A stretch of DNA of 60,977 bases, from NCBI GenBank assembly GCA_023269695.1, contig JAHFPS010000003.1, forward strand, positions 1 through 60,977, written 5' to 3'. The notes under the pieces were generated by a model. That model did not search any database and was not told the DNA's origin. It saw only the letters and a program-made list of their open reading frames with translations. Below, piece by piece: positions 9,641 to 20,278 of this stretch; within the stretch, counting starts at the first letter, position 1; each line of letters starts with the position of its first letter. This DNA comes from Rickettsia sp. Lineage in GTDB: Bacteria; Pseudomonadota; Alphaproteobacteria; Rickettsiales; Rickettsiaceae. Both the position numbers and the translations under genes were made by a program.

Positions 9641-10381
9641 CTAGCTAGCTTTTGGCAATGCCACCATAATACCACTCTTATATTTCCTAATATTACTTGC
9701 AAATGAAGTGCTACCTTTATTTGCTGGATTCGTTAATAGTCTGTTGTTTGTTGGCAGAGTAGATGTATTATTATAGTCACCCCCTCTTCTATACATATTA
9801 ACAGAATTTTTATACAAGTCCATATTGTTAGCAATCTTGATAACATCTTGCTTATATCTAGAGCCAAGCTCATGGGTAGCTGAATGGTAATAAGCGATGG
9901 CTTTGTGCCAACTACCTAACTGGTCATATTTCTCCTTTAGAAACTTAGCACCATAAGCAACGTTTTGCTCAGGATCAAAAGCTTGATTTAAGGAGCTAAA
10001 AGCGTCTAAATGGTGTTTTAGGTTAATTTGCATGCACCCTACATCAATATTTTCTTTGCCTTGAATAATCTGTTTTTTTACAAAAAATATCGCTTCTCTT
10101 TTAGTATTAAAATGATATCCTTTACCTTCAACATTGACAGTCCAGGGCCAAACAACCCTAATTTTGTATTCAGTATGTTTCTTACCAGATTCTTTTAAAG
10201 CTATTGAGTGTAGGGTATCAGGAGGAATTTGGTGTGTTTTTTCAAAGTAAGGAAACATCCTTGAGCATTTATGTGATTCAGCAATTTCCGCATCCATATT
10301 GGCATATGAATATAAAGGAAAAAGACAAAATAAATATAGAAATAACATTAACCTAATAGACATAGTATAACAGTATGTCAT
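9641..10381 (-). CDS. Lytic transglycosylase, SLT domain
   Basis: The 246-residue exported protein probably cleaves peptidoglycan glycan strands. A hydrophobic signal peptide (about residues 8-27, ending YSYA) is followed by an SLT-like domain with catalytic Glu64 in HSIALKESG, the VGCMQINLKHH motif and the late AIAYYHSA motif. A later start at ATG 10363 (MSIRLMLF) would give a more typical signal peptide, and neither start has a clear ribosome-binding site. The C-terminal 60 residues are low-complexity and without recognisable domain. It could be a housekeeping enzyme or a VirB1-type one; no secretion genes are nearby. Confidence 0.82.
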   Translation of the reverse strand: MTYCYTMSIRLMLFLYLFCLFPLYSYANMDAEIAESHKCSRMFPYFEKTHQIPPDTLHSIALKESGKKHTEYKIRVVWPWTVNVEGKGYHFNTKREAIFFVKKQIIQGKENIDVGCMQINLKHHLDAFSSLNQAFDPEQNVAYGAKFLKEKYDQLGSWHKAIAYYHSATHELGSRYKQDVIKIANNMDLYKNSVNMYRRGGDYNNTSTLPTNNRLLTNPANKGSTSFASNIRKYKSGIMVALPKAS

Positions 10382-10462
10382 ACTAAAGGTATCACTGTCA
10401 ATGAAAATCCCATATTCTGTACCAATTATAGCTAACTTGTTAAGATTCTAGATAACTCTTTT

Positions 10463-10497
10463 GTCATTGCGAGGAGGCGTGAGCCGACGAAGCAATT
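10463..10497. repeat. Half RPE-like unit
   Basis: A single arm beginning GTCATTGCGAGGAGGCGTG and ending GAAGCAATT lies upstream of the transglycosylase gene, without its complementary arm. It is preceded by GTTAAGATTCTAGATAAC, a flank seen beside other copies. Confidence 0.75.
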
Positions 10498-10597
10498 GTA
10501 ATCTGTATTGTCCTAAACTAAAACTTTTGCCAGTATGAAAAAATTTTACTAGACTTAGAAAGCTAATAATTATATAAACCTTAATAACGTTATAAAA

Positions 10598-10674
10598 GGG
10601 CCTGTAGTTCAGTTGGTTAGAACCCACCGCTCATAACGGTGTTGTCGCAGGTTCAAGTCCTGCCGGGCCCACCA
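10598..10674 (+). tRNA. tRNA with CAU anticodon (Ile2 lysidine type, or Met)
   Basis: It has an acceptor GGGCCTG paired with CGGGCCC plus ACCA, a D arm GTTC/GAAC, an anticodon stem CACCG/CGGTG, loop CTCATAA with anticodon CAT, and a T arm GCAGG/CCTGC. It does not begin with the C1:A72 mismatch of initiator tRNA. The body resembles alphaproteobacterial tRNA-Ile more than elongator Met, so TilS probably converts C34 to lysidine; this choice is inference. The gene lies 30 bp upstream of lptG. Confidence 0.93.
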
Positions 10675-10704
10675 AAAATTAACAGGTGAACATTTTATTT
10701 TAAA

Positions 10705-11793
10705 ATGATTAATTTCAGAATACTTTCAATTTACCTGTTTAGGCTATATTGTGGCTATTTTATCAGTATATTGCTTCTGCTTATTGGGGTTTTAATTCTT
10801 TCAAATATCTTTGATCTTTTACAGAAATTTAAAGATATCTATATCCCTACACTCTCTTTTTGGAAACTGGTGTTATATAAAATACCTTACTTGGTTAATG
10901 AATTAGCTTCTCTGCTCAGCTTTTTTGCGATGTTACTCTTTCTAAGAAGACTAACTAAACATAACGAATTAATAACCATTTTATGCAATGGTATCCATAT
11001 TTGGCGGGTTATTGCTGTTCCATTTTTTGCAGCGATCATTCTTGGTATAATATTAATAACTATATGTAACCCTATTGGTACATTCGGTTTACACAAATAT
11101 GAATCTTTAAAAGCAAAATTGTTTAAAAAGCCATCTACTAACCTTAGCATATCAAAGTCTGGGCTACTATTTCTTGAAAATTACCAAGGCAATAAAAGAA
11201 TTATTCAGGCTGGATCTATTGATGTAGTGAATAATAAGTTAAATAAGATTATTATATTATTTTTGGATAATGAAAATAATTTTATAAAAAGAATTGATGC
11301 ACAATATGGCGTTTTAATAGATAATAACTTTACACTAACTTCTGTAAAATTTTCAGATACTAATAGCTTTAAAAAATATGAGCATTTTACCGTTCCAACA
11401 AATTTGTCAATAAGTAACTTACTAAATAGTTTTATAAGCCCTGAGATGATTGCTATTTGGGATTTACCAGATACAATTAAGCAATTAGTAAAATTTGGTT
11501 TACCAATAACTAACTATCAGATTTATTTCTATAAACAATTATTTAAACCTATAATTATGGCAACTACCGTAATTTTGGCAGCCTGCTTTTTTAGTCTCAG
11601 ACAACGTGATAGTTCTCAAGAAAAAATCTTAGTAATTGGTTTATTTCTAGGATTTATTATTTATTCTCTATTAGAGATTTTGTTTAAAATACTTGCATAT
11701 AATGCGACTCCACCTTTTTTAGCTATTTTATTACCAAATATATGTATATTATTTTTTAGCAATTTTGTTATTATGCATTCTAAGAGAATTTGA
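10705..11793 (+). CDS. lptG: LPS export permease LptG (LptF/LptG family)
   Basis: The 362-residue inner-membrane protein has membrane segments near residues 15-35, 60-80 and 95-115, a periplasmic beta-rich middle, then three C-terminal segments. The last ones, with LFLGFIIYSLLEILF and PPFLAILLPNICI, resemble LptG more than LptF. LptG and LptF form the channel of the Lpt exporter, powered by LptB (encoded at about 38 kb, with lptC and lptA). The paralogue lptF is not in the window. Confidence 0.82.
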   Translation: MINFRILSIYLFRLYCGYFISILLLLIGVLILSNIFDLLQKFKDIYIPTLSFWKLVLYKIPYLVNELASLLSFFAMLLFLRRLTKHNELITILCNGIHIWRVIAVPFFAAIILGIILITICNPIGTFGLHKYESLKAKLFKKPSTNLSISKSGLLFLENYQGNKRIIQAGSIDVVNNKLNKIIILFLDNENNFIKRIDAQYGVLIDNNFTLTSVKFSDTNSFKKYEHFTVPTNLSISNLLNSFISPEMIAIWDLPDTIKQLVKFGLPITNYQIYFYKQLFKPIIMATTVILAACFFSLRQRDSSQEKILVIGLFLGFIIYSLLEILFKILAYNATPPFLAILLPNICILFFSNFVIMHSKRI

Positions 11794-11834
11794 TATATTC
11801 AAATGATTTAATATTGGAAATTGATATAAGACGG

Positions 11835-12084
11835 TTAGGAGACTGTCGGAAATAACTAAATATAATTTACTCACCTTACGCATGGTATTAAAAGTCATAG
11901 GAAAAACAACCAGGCGTCATTACGAGGAGCCACTTTGGTGGCGACGAAGCAATCATGAATGTGGATTGCCACTACACTCACGTGGTCTCGCAATGACGTC
12001 TTGTACTTTTCTGCAATTTTTAAATTGCCATGAGCGTTATGCGTAAGGTGAATTATTAATTAGTTATCTCCGACAGTCTCCTAG
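11835..12084. mobile_element. MITE-like element carrying a nested repeat
   Basis: The outer ends are TTAGGAGACTGTCGG and CCGACAGTCTCCTAG, the same family as 8433-8601. Inside lies an inverted repeat from TCACCTTACGC (11871) to GCGTAAGGTGA (12051), and inside that an RPE-like palindrome GTCATTACGAGGAGCC. This shows three layers of insertion. It fills the 315-bp gap upstream of mreB, whose leader keeps GGAGA shortly before ATG 12109. Confidence 0.85.
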
Positions 12085-13149
<1,065 letters not shown>

Positions 13150-13152
13150 CAA

Positions 13153-13989
13153 ATGGCATTACTGGCAAATAGAATAAAGAACCCTAGTAGAATATTAGGG
13201 TTATCTAAATTTATACTTGTTACCGCGAAACGCGGTTTAGTTTTATTTTTTATCATAGCTTCGCTTTACTTATTTATTGCTGCTCCAAAAAGATTCTCTT
13301 CTATCTCTCTTGAAGTTGTTGGACAGGTTATGTTTGGTAGTCTACTAATTCATGAAAATATATTTAAGCAAATTAACTTAGTAACCCAAAATTTTATTTA
13401 TTTACGAGACTTAGCAAGAGAAAATATCGAACTACAATTAGAGGTGGCAAGACTAAGAAGCTTGCAGAGTGATATATATTTAATCCAATCTGAAAATAAA
13501 GAACTGAAACAACTACTATCAGTTATAGAAGAAGAGCAATATAGCTATGTTAGTGCTAAATTACTAAGTGTTTCATTAAATTCCTTTAGTAAAACTGCTT
13601 TACTATCAGCCGGGGCAAAACATGGTGTGGCAGTTGATCAAATAGTTACCAATGGTGAAGGATTAGTTGGACGAGTAATACAAGTAAGCAACAATTACTC
13701 TAAAATAATTTTAGTTAATGACGTAAATTCTAGAATCCCTATTACTACAGCATCGTCAAAAGAGAAAGGTATCATGAGTGGCTATGGCAAGGGTAGTAAA
13801 ATACTATATCTACCCAAAACTCACTTAGTGCAAAAAGGTGAAAAAGTTATAACCTCTGGTTATGGAAATATTTATCCTTACGGCATAACAGTTGGTTACG
13901 TAAACAAAGCAAATTCAGAAAACGTTCTTGTCGAGCCTATAGTTGACTTATCTAAAACCAAGTTTGTCAGCATATTACTTCCACAATGA
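13153..13989 (+). CDS. mreC: Rod shape-determining protein MreC
   Basis: The 278-residue periplasmic scaffold has one N-terminal membrane segment (LVLFFIIASLYLFIAA), a coiled coil at about residues 85-125 (ENIELQLEVARLRSLQSD) and a C-terminal beta domain with GVAVDQIVTNGEGLVGRVI and YGITVGYV. It works with MreB just upstream. No mreD follows; a MITE and an RPE-like unit come next. Confidence 0.94.
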   Translation: MALLANRIKNPSRILGLSKFILVTAKRGLVLFFIIASLYLFIAAPKRFSSISLEVVGQVMFGSLLIHENIFKQINLVTQNFIYLRDLARENIELQLEVARLRSLQSDIYLIQSENKELKQLLSVIEEEQYSYVSAKLLSVSLNSFSKTALLSAGAKHGVAVDQIVTNGEGLVGRVIQVSNNYSKIILVNDVNSRIPITTASSKEKGIMSGYGKGSKILYLPKTHLVQKGEKVITSGYGNIYPYGITVGYVNKANSENVLVEPIVDLSKTKFVSILLPQ

Positions 13990-14016
13990 ATATAGCTAAC
14001 CCGATTAGTATTTAGC

Positions 14017-14113
14017 CTAGGAGACTGTCAGAAATGACTAAAGTAATTCTATATTTGGCTCTTTTTGGCTGCGAAAAAATATAATTAATTAGTCATCTCC
14101 GACAGTCTCCTAG
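14017..14113. mobile_element. MITE-like element, 97-bp deletion form
   Basis: Both ends match the 169-bp family (CTAGGAGACTGTCAGAAATG and CATCTCCGACAGTCTCCTAG), but about 72 bp of the centre is missing. The join is in GCGAAAAAATATAATTAATT. It lies between mreC and queE. Confidence 0.85.
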
Positions 14114-14122
14114 TAAATTGGT

Positions 14123-14158
14123 GTCATTGCGAGTAGGCATAAGCCTACGAAGCAATCC
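14123..14158. repeat. Half RPE-like unit
   Basis: One arm, from GTCATTGCGAGTAGGCATAA to GAAGCAATCC, follows the MITE without a matching second arm. Confidence 0.7.
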
Positions 14159-14254
14159 ATTTATAATCACTTTCCTAGGCTCTGTGAATTTGGTGTAATG
14201 TTAGTCAGGTTAGCTGTGTGATAACAGATTAATAATATTTTTATACTATATTTT

Positions 14255-14929
14255 ATGTTTGGACAAAATCCCAAAAGGGCAGCAATATTTAATGATGGAA
14301 CTACCTTAGAAATTAAGAGTATTTTTAGGACTATTCAGGGTGAAGGACCTTTTGTCGGTATGCCTGCTGTCTTTATTAGGCTTGGCGGATGCAATCTGGC
14401 TTGTAATTTTTGTGATACCGACTTTGAAGATTTTAATATATTGACTATTAATAGCATCATCGAAGAAGTTAAAAAACTTACGATTAATATCAAATTAGTG
14501 GTTATAACTGGTGGTGAGCCTTTTCGCCAACCTATAGAATTATTATGTCATAAATTAATAAATTTAGACTATATAGTGCAAATTGAAACTAATGGCACAT
14601 TATACCGTAATCTTCCGGATAAAGTACATATAGTTTGCTCACCCAAAGTTACAAAAAATGGGACTAGAAAAAATGGTTATTCCCTATTGCGAGATGATTT
14701 ACTATCTCGCATTAATGCCATAAAATTCTTAGTAGCTAAAAATATACCAGAATATTCTAACATACCTGAAGTAGGGCAAAGTAAATATAATATACCAGTA
14801 TTTATTCAGCCTATGGATCAAAATAACCCGTTGCTAAATAAACAAAATGAAAAACTGGCTATTGATTTGGCCCTTAAGTACGGTCATCGCCTTTCTATAC
14901 AAATCCATAAGATTTTGGGTATTGAGTGA
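14255..14929 (+). CDS. queE: 7-carboxy-7-deazaguanine synthase
   Basis: This 224-residue radical SAM enzyme makes 7-carboxy-7-deazaguanine, an early step towards queuosine. It has SIFRTIQGEGPFVGMPAVF at the N terminus, the cluster motif C-x3-C-x2-C in CNLACNFCD, and the SAM-binding VITGGEP. No other queuosine genes are in the window. It converges on the restriction gene with only 8 bp between their stop codons. Confidence 0.93.
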   Translation: MFGQNPKRAAIFNDGTTLEIKSIFRTIQGEGPFVGMPAVFIRLGGCNLACNFCDTDFEDFNILTINSIIEEVKKLTINIKLVVITGGEPFRQPIELLCHKLINLDYIVQIETNGTLYRNLPDKVHIVCSPKVTKNGTRKNGYSLLRDDLLSRINAIKFLVAKNIPEYSNIPEVGQSKYNIPVFIQPMDQNNPLLNKQNEKLAIDLALKYGHRLSIQIHKILGIE

Positions 14930-14937
14930 TTATATAT

Positions 14938-16053
14938 TTATTTACCTAAAATTATCCCCCCTACCATAACTTCATTAAAAATTTCATTCCAACGTATTTT
15001 ATGCTCGTATTTAATAGCTCTATCAACCTCTACTAACGAAACATATTTGTCTACAAAATTTGATGTATCTTGTAATAAACGTAAATAGTATTTTATTGTG
15101 TCAATAATACCATTAACGATAACCTGACAGCCATGTAAGATTTTAATTTTTTGAATTATGTCATTAATAGCATCAAATTCTGATGCGGTTAACTTTAAAT
15201 TTGATAAAATGTAATATCTTTGAATTTTAGTAATCCGAAATTTGTCAAATGCAATTTGCACGGTATCTTTAGTGATTAGCCTATTCCACTTAACCTCTAT
15301 ACCTTCAAGAACTTGATTGTTTTTATCAAATACTTCAATATCCCCTACAGCACCAGTTTGTAGATCAGATGATGTATGACTTTCAAGTTGAGCCAATTTA
15401 CATGAATTAAATCTTTTAACCTCATCAATAAAACATTTATATATTGCATAAATTGCTAATACTGGCAACCTACTTGCTCCAAAAGCATCTTTGTATTTAT
15501 ACGAAAAATGCTTTTCAAGAATATAAATTGCATTAGAAATCGTTATCTCCGTTGGACGAACTAGATTAACCAGTTTCTTTTCCCTTTGAATTAAAAGTTG
15601 CTTAAAAATATACTTAAGAGTTACTTCTGCTGAATATTTATTAACTTCTAATTCATTAAGAATTAATAAAAAGGCTTCGGCGACTTTTTTTGGTGATATT
15701 CTTCCCTTGTAGTCTAATATATATGGATAAGGTTGCTCAAGAGAACGAGTTAGCCAACCACTTTCAGACATTGATGGAAATTCATATTTTCTTAAAAATG
15801 GAGTAACATATTTTGTATCAAAGCTTCTACCAGAATATCCATTTTGCATACTTGATTGATGGTATCTAACATCCTGAGAAGGATGAAAATACTTGTATAC
15901 CACACTTGTAATTAGAACTGTTAGCACTCCCTTACTACGCTCTGAATTATCTAATATAATATCCAATCTACTTTTAATACTATCTTCTATAAAGAAATCA
16001 GACTCAACTGAAACTTTTTCCAAGATAGCAGCTAATTCTTTTCCATATTCCAT
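14938..16053 (-). CDS. Type II restriction endonuclease (possibly SacI-like)
   Basis: The 371-residue protein follows a cytosine-C5 methyltransferase gene with 15 bp between them on the same strand, the usual layout of a type II restriction-modification pair. It contains QNGYSGRSFDTKYVTPFL and ESGWLTRSLEQPYPY near residues 88-122, which I associate with SacI-type endonucleases, though I am not certain. A possible PD-(D/E)xK core is GDIEVFDKNNQVLEGIEVKW, where the D-x(n)-E-x-K pattern fits. Substrate sequence is not deducible here. It looks intact. Confidence 0.72.
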   Translation of the reverse strand: MEYGKELAAILEKVSVESDFFIEDSIKSRLDIILDNSERSKGVLTVLITSVVYKYFHPSQDVRYHQSSMQNGYSGRSFDTKYVTPFLRKYEFPSMSESGWLTRSLEQPYPYILDYKGRISPKKVAEAFLLILNELEVNKYSAEVTLKYIFKQLLIQREKKLVNLVRPTEITISNAIYILEKHFSYKYKDAFGASRLPVLAIYAIYKCFIDEVKRFNSCKLAQLESHTSSDLQTGAVGDIEVFDKNNQVLEGIEVKWNRLITKDTVQIAFDKFRITKIQRYYILSNLKLTASEFDAINDIIQKIKILHGCQVIVNGIIDTIKYYLRLLQDTSNFVDKYVSLVEVDRAIKYEHKIRWNEIFNEVMVGGIILGK

Positions 16054-16068
16054 AATAAACTCAATAAA

Positions 16069-17043
16069 TCACAGTAATTGTTCAACTATAGCTTCTCCTA
16101 TAATTCTTACCTTTGGAATGCATACAGAATTTCCAACTTGCTTATATAACTCAGATATTGGAGATTTTAGTTTATAGTCCTCAGGAAATCCCATAATTTT
16201 AAAACACTCATTTATTGTTAGTTTTCTTACACGTCCATTATCGAGTAATATCCAATAACGCCCTGAAGTTTCTTGCGATGATAACGTTGGGTGCGTACCT
16301 TCAATTGAATATATTCTGTTTGGTTGTTTGTGAACTCTAGATAAATGCTCAGTTCCCTCCCTAACTCCTGTAGTTCTTATCTTTTTATTCCTATATCCAC
16401 AAAATATTAAACCACTTTGTTGTTTAGTTGGATTGTCTATAATTTTATATTCATCTGATTTTAGAAATTCAAAATCCCCTTCTTGATCCAAAATATCATG
16501 AATTTTTATACTTTTTTGTTTTTGAAGCTTAGAAAAATCAAACTTACCGTTTAAACTTGCAATAATAATTAATCTTTCTCTATTTTGCGGAACTCCAAAA
16601 TTTTTTGCATTTAGTATATTGTAAGAAATGTTATAGCCTATCTTATTAAGGTTTGATACGATGTGTTGCAATGTCTCACCATTGTTATGATGTAATAAAT
16701 GTTTTACATTCTCTAGCATTACAACTTTAGGCTTTAAATGACTTATGATATTAAATATTGATTCAATTACACTTGCACGTTCATCTTTTAATCCCATTTT
16801 TTTACCTGAAATACTAAAGGGTTGACAAGGAAATCCTGCACATAAAACATCACACTCCGGTATATCATTTGGATCTATTGTTTTGATATCTCCAGCTGGA
16901 ATTTCTCCAAAATTTTCTTGATACATTTTTTGGCAATGTTCATTTATTTCGCATGAAAAAAGACACTTTCCACCTATTGACTGCAACGCAATCCTAAAAC
17001 CTCCTATCCCAGCAAATAAATCAATGAAAGAAAATTTGTACAT
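16069..17043 (-). CDS. DNA cytosine-C5 methyltransferase
   Basis: The enzyme methylates cytosine at C5 and protects DNA from the neighbouring endonuclease. The conserved motifs are in order: FIDLFAGIGGFRIAL (I), GFPCQPFS with the catalytic Cys (IV), MLENVKHLL (VI), QNRERLIIIA (VIII), a target-recognition region around residues 170-260, and EPYKQ-type motif X, here YKQVGNSVCIP. In-frame sequence extends upstream to 17088, but family members start close to motif I, so ATG 17043 (324 residues) is preferred. Confidence 0.93.
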   Translation of the reverse strand: MYKFSFIDLFAGIGGFRIALQSIGGKCLFSCEINEHCQKMYQENFGEIPAGDIKTIDPNDIPECDVLCAGFPCQPFSISGKKMGLKDERASVIESIFNIISHLKPKVVMLENVKHLLHHNNGETLQHIVSNLNKIGYNISYNILNAKNFGVPQNRERLIIIASLNGKFDFSKLQKQKSIKIHDILDQEGDFEFLKSDEYKIIDNPTKQQSGLIFCGYRNKKIRTTGVREGTEHLSRVHKQPNRIYSIEGTHPTLSSQETSGRYWILLDNGRVRKLTINECFKIMGFPEDYKLKSPISELYKQVGNSVCIPKVRIIGEAIVEQLL

Positions 17044-17169
17044 TTGTAAATCAGTTTTTATAAACTTTATATTAAACAACTTAACCACAACCTCAATATA
17101 TAATTTTTATATTCTATCGTCTATCAACTCTTGAAATCATAGCAGTATATTTATTTTTCCATATTAACC

Positions 17170-18945
17170 TCATAACTTATCCCCCTCCTCTAATTCTTTA
17201 TGATATAATTTATAATATTCTGCTTTATTTTCTATAAGCTGTGAATGAGTTCCTTGTTCAAATATCATACCAGATTTCATAACAACTATGTGATCAACAT
17301 CCTTAATACTCGATAAACGATGGGTTATAATTAAGGTAGTCTTACCTTTGCGAATATTTACTAAAGAATTTAAAATTAATCGCTCAGAATTTTGGTCTAA
17401 CGAACTTGTTGCCTCATCCCAAACTAAAATTGCTGCTGGCTTCAAAAAAGCTCTGGCTATCGCTAAACGTTGACGTTGCCCACCTGAAAGTGTTGAACCT
17501 TGATTACCAATCATCGTATCGTATCCGGATGGAAGATGTGAAATAAACTCATCAGCATCAGCATATTTTGCCGCAGTAATAATTTCACTGCGAGTGGCAT
17601 TTGGATTACCATAAGCAATATTTTCTGCAACACTAGTGTCAAATAATGTAGTATCTTGCGTTACTAAAGAGATTTGCTGCCTTAAAGACTCAATCTTTAT
17701 ATCTTTAATATCGTAATCATCAATTAAAATTTGTCCGCTAGTTGGGTTATAAAATCTTACTAGTAAATTAGATAATGAAGTTTTACCGCTACCAGAACGC
17801 CCTACAATAGCTGTAGTTTTCCCTTGCATTAATTTTAAATTAATTCTCTTTAAAGATACTTTATTATTAAATTTTAGCTCAACATTATCAAAGATTATTG
17901 ATGGAGTAATTAACTGAATATTTTGAGCATTTACACTATCTTTGATAACAGGTTCGGTATCTAGAATATTAAATACTCTTCTTGTCGCAGCAATACCCTC
18001 TTGTAGGTTAACATTTAAAGACACCAAGCTCTTAAAAGGTCTATAAGCTGCAATAAAAGCTGAGATGAAAGCAAAAAATGCTCCTGGAGTAGTTTCTCCT
18101 TTTATAACTAACAATCCACCATACCAAATAAGCCCCCCAACTGTCATACCACTTAATATTTCCATAATTGGTGAGATCAATGCATCCAATTTTGCAGTTT
18201 TTTTTAGAAAACGTAAAATATTACTGGAGATCAGTAAAGCTCGATTGCTCTCAATTTTTTCTCCTAAAAAAGACTTAACAATTTTAATTGACCCAAAAGT
18301 CTCATCTAACCTTGAAGTATAATTGGCTAATTCTTCTTGAGCTTGACCTGATATTTTGCGAATTTTTCGCCCTAATTGTTGTATTGGATAAATTGCTGCT
18401 GGAAATGCAATAAATACAATACAAGATAGCTTAGGTTCTAGCTTAAACATCACTATGATCAGACCTACTACTGTTAAAAAATGTTTGGCACAACCTACCA
18501 ATAAACTTGATACAGCACCACGCATCATGGAAATATCGTTAGTAAAACGCGATATTAAACGCCCCGATGATTGAGATTGAATAAAGAGAATATCGGCAAA
18601 TAATAGATGCTCATACATTTTAATTTGCAAATCAGTTAAAATTCTCTGACCGATAAATTTAATTAAATAACTTGAATAATATTCAGCAATACCTTTAATA
18701 GTATAGGTTATTACCACCATTAACGGTAAGAATAATAACATTTGACGATTACGTATTAAGAATATTTGGTCAATTGTTGGTTGGACTAACGCAATAATAT
18801 AAGCATTACACCAGGCATTAACTACCATAAACAATACTGCTATTCCGAGCTGTTTTAGATAGGGTTTTACATGATTAACTATTAGCCTTCTTAAAGTATT
18901 ATAGGCACTATAGTCATAATTTATTAGATTATGTTTTTTTTGCAA
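17170..18945 (-). CDS. msbA: ABC transporter, MsbA-like lipid A flippase
   Basis: The 591-residue half-transporter fuses six membrane segments (about residues 30-320) to an ATPase domain. The Walker A is GRSGSGKTSL, the signature is LSGGQRQRLAIARA, the Walker B is ILVWDEATSSLD and the H-loop is ITHRLS. This is the MsbA architecture; MsbA moves core-lipid A across the inner membrane before Lpt export. Lpt, KdsD and WaaA genes in the same window support the role. Other exporters of this family look alike, so the substrate is inference. Confidence 0.87.
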   Translation of the reverse strand: MQKKHNLINYDYSAYNTLRRLIVNHVKPYLKQLGIAVLFMVVNAWCNAYIIALVQPTIDQIFLIRNRQMLLFLPLMVVITYTIKGIAEYYSSYLIKFIGQRILTDLQIKMYEHLLFADILFIQSQSSGRLISRFTNDISMMRGAVSSLLVGCAKHFLTVVGLIIVMFKLEPKLSCIVFIAFPAAIYPIQQLGRKIRKISGQAQEELANYTSRLDETFGSIKIVKSFLGEKIESNRALLISSNILRFLKKTAKLDALISPIMEILSGMTVGGLIWYGGLLVIKGETTPGAFFAFISAFIAAYRPFKSLVSLNVNLQEGIAATRRVFNILDTEPVIKDSVNAQNIQLITPSIIFDNVELKFNNKVSLKRINLKLMQGKTTAIVGRSGSGKTSLSNLLVRFYNPTSGQILIDDYDIKDIKIESLRQQISLVTQDTTLFDTSVAENIAYGNPNATRSEIITAAKYADADEFISHLPSGYDTMIGNQGSTLSGGQRQRLAIARAFLKPAAILVWDEATSSLDQNSERLILNSLVNIRKGKTTLIITHRLSSIKDVDHIVVMKSGMIFEQGTHSQLIENKAEYYKLYHKELEEGDKL

Positions 18946-18965
18946 AATTCTCTCCTTCAGTTTGG

Positions 18966-18988
18966 TATAGCTAACCGGGTTAGCTATA
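18966..18988. repeat. Solo palindrome TATAGCTAACC/GGTTAGCTATA
   Basis: A perfect 23-bp palindrome with one central base lies between msbA and the downstream end of the MFS gene, whose stop codon (18982-18980) is inside it. The same arm sequence borders many RPE-containing repeats in the window, so this may be an empty or minimal form. It could fold as an RNA hairpin; terminator activity is unproven and there is no T tract. Confidence 0.75.
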
Positions 18989-20233
18989 ATTTGTTATAAC
19001 TCTTGTACTATACAGATAAATTACTGTACTGAACAATATTAGTAATAATATCATAAAAAATCCTAGCACTAAGTATATTGAATTAAAATATTGCCATAAT
19101 AACATACAAAAAAATGGCGTTGTGGATGAAAGTACCATACCGCCAAGTGAATGAGATAGACTACACATTCTTGCCCTAATATTAGTTGCGAACATAGATT
19201 GGACAATAATTTGTAATGGCACTACATAAAATGGAGCAAGTCCGATAAGCATTACCGGGAAGTAAATTACCGAGATTTTTTTATATAATAGAAATTGTAC
19301 AATAATTATAACTAACAAACTTAATAATAACGAGATGATAATTTGTTTTTTAGGATAAAATCTATCGGCTAAAAAACCAGATAACACCGACATAATAGCA
19401 TAAATGCTTATTAAAACTATATTGATAATTTGAGATTGACTGCTATTCATAATTAATGCACTTTTTACGGCAAATACTCCCCAAAAGTAAATTAGAAAAT
19501 GGTAACTACCTCCTATGCAACCACTTATTAATATTGCTATAATAAATTTTTTAGATGAATCTTTTATAATCTTTGCTAAATAAAAAAAGTTATAATCTGG
19601 AGATTTAGTATCCTTTTTAGACTTTAAGAACTCCTCACTTTCATAAAAATAGTGCCTTAGGAATATGATAAATAAGCCAAAAATTCCACCAATAATAAAA
19701 TTTATCCGCCATAAATAAGCAATTGATTCAAAATTTGTAGAAAAATGATAAATTGTTGCTGCAAGCAATGCCCCAACCTGACTGCAAAACGATACGATAC
19801 CACTAGCATAATTTTTGCTAGCCTTGCCTACTTTTTCTACAACGTAAATCTTTATAGCATCACTTTCTCCCGCTAAACTCATTAAAAAGGTCATACGGCA
19901 AAATATCAAAATTATTGTAGCCATCATGCCAATTTTATCAAAATCAGGAGTTAATCCTATAAGAATTGTCGAAATAGTAGCTAAAAACACCGAGATTCTA
20001 ACTGATACAATTCTACCATATTTATCACTAATAAAACCAAAAATGATAGAACCGATAGGGCGAGCTATTACAGCTATACTAAATATAGCAAAAAATAATA
20101 ATATTTGTTTATCATTTGAGCCTAATGGCAAAAAGTTCTTGGATAGAACCGTTGCTGATAGACCAAAAAGAGCATAATCATAATAACGCACAATTGTTGT
20201 AAAAAAAGCGATTAGAAATGCCGGTCTTGTCAT
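18980..20233 (-). CDS. MFS transporter, ProP/metabolite-proton symporter type
   Basis: The 417-residue protein has about twelve hydrophobic segments and the MFS loop signature between segments 2 and 3, GFISDKYGRIVSVRISV, followed by a second-half loop GFLADRFYPKK. The N terminus ITTIVRYYDYALFG-like resembles the ProP subfamily, expanded in Rickettsiales. Substrate is unknown; osmolytes or organic acids are typical of the subfamily. A related gene is at 48818-50092. Confidence 0.85.
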   Translation of the reverse strand: MTRPAFLIAFFTTIVRYYDYALFGLSATVLSKNFLPLGSNDKQILLFFAIFSIAVIARPIGSIIFGFISDKYGRIVSVRISVFLATISTILIGLTPDFDKIGMMATIILIFCRMTFLMSLAGESDAIKIYVVEKVGKASKNYASGIVSFCSQVGALLAATIYHFSTNFESIAYLWRINFIIGGIFGLFIIFLRHYFYESEEFLKSKKDTKSPDYNFFYLAKIIKDSSKKFIIAILISGCIGGSYHFLIYFWGVFAVKSALIMNSSQSQIINIVLISIYAIMSVLSGFLADRFYPKKQIIISLLLSLLVIIIVQFLLYKKISVIYFPVMLIGLAPFYVVPLQIIVQSMFATNIRARMCSLSHSLGGMVLSSTTPFFCMLLWQYFNSIYLVLGFFMILLLILFSTVIYLYSTRVITNYS

Positions 20234-20278
20234 ACATCTAACCCGACTAACATTATACCAAATTCACAGACGTCTATT

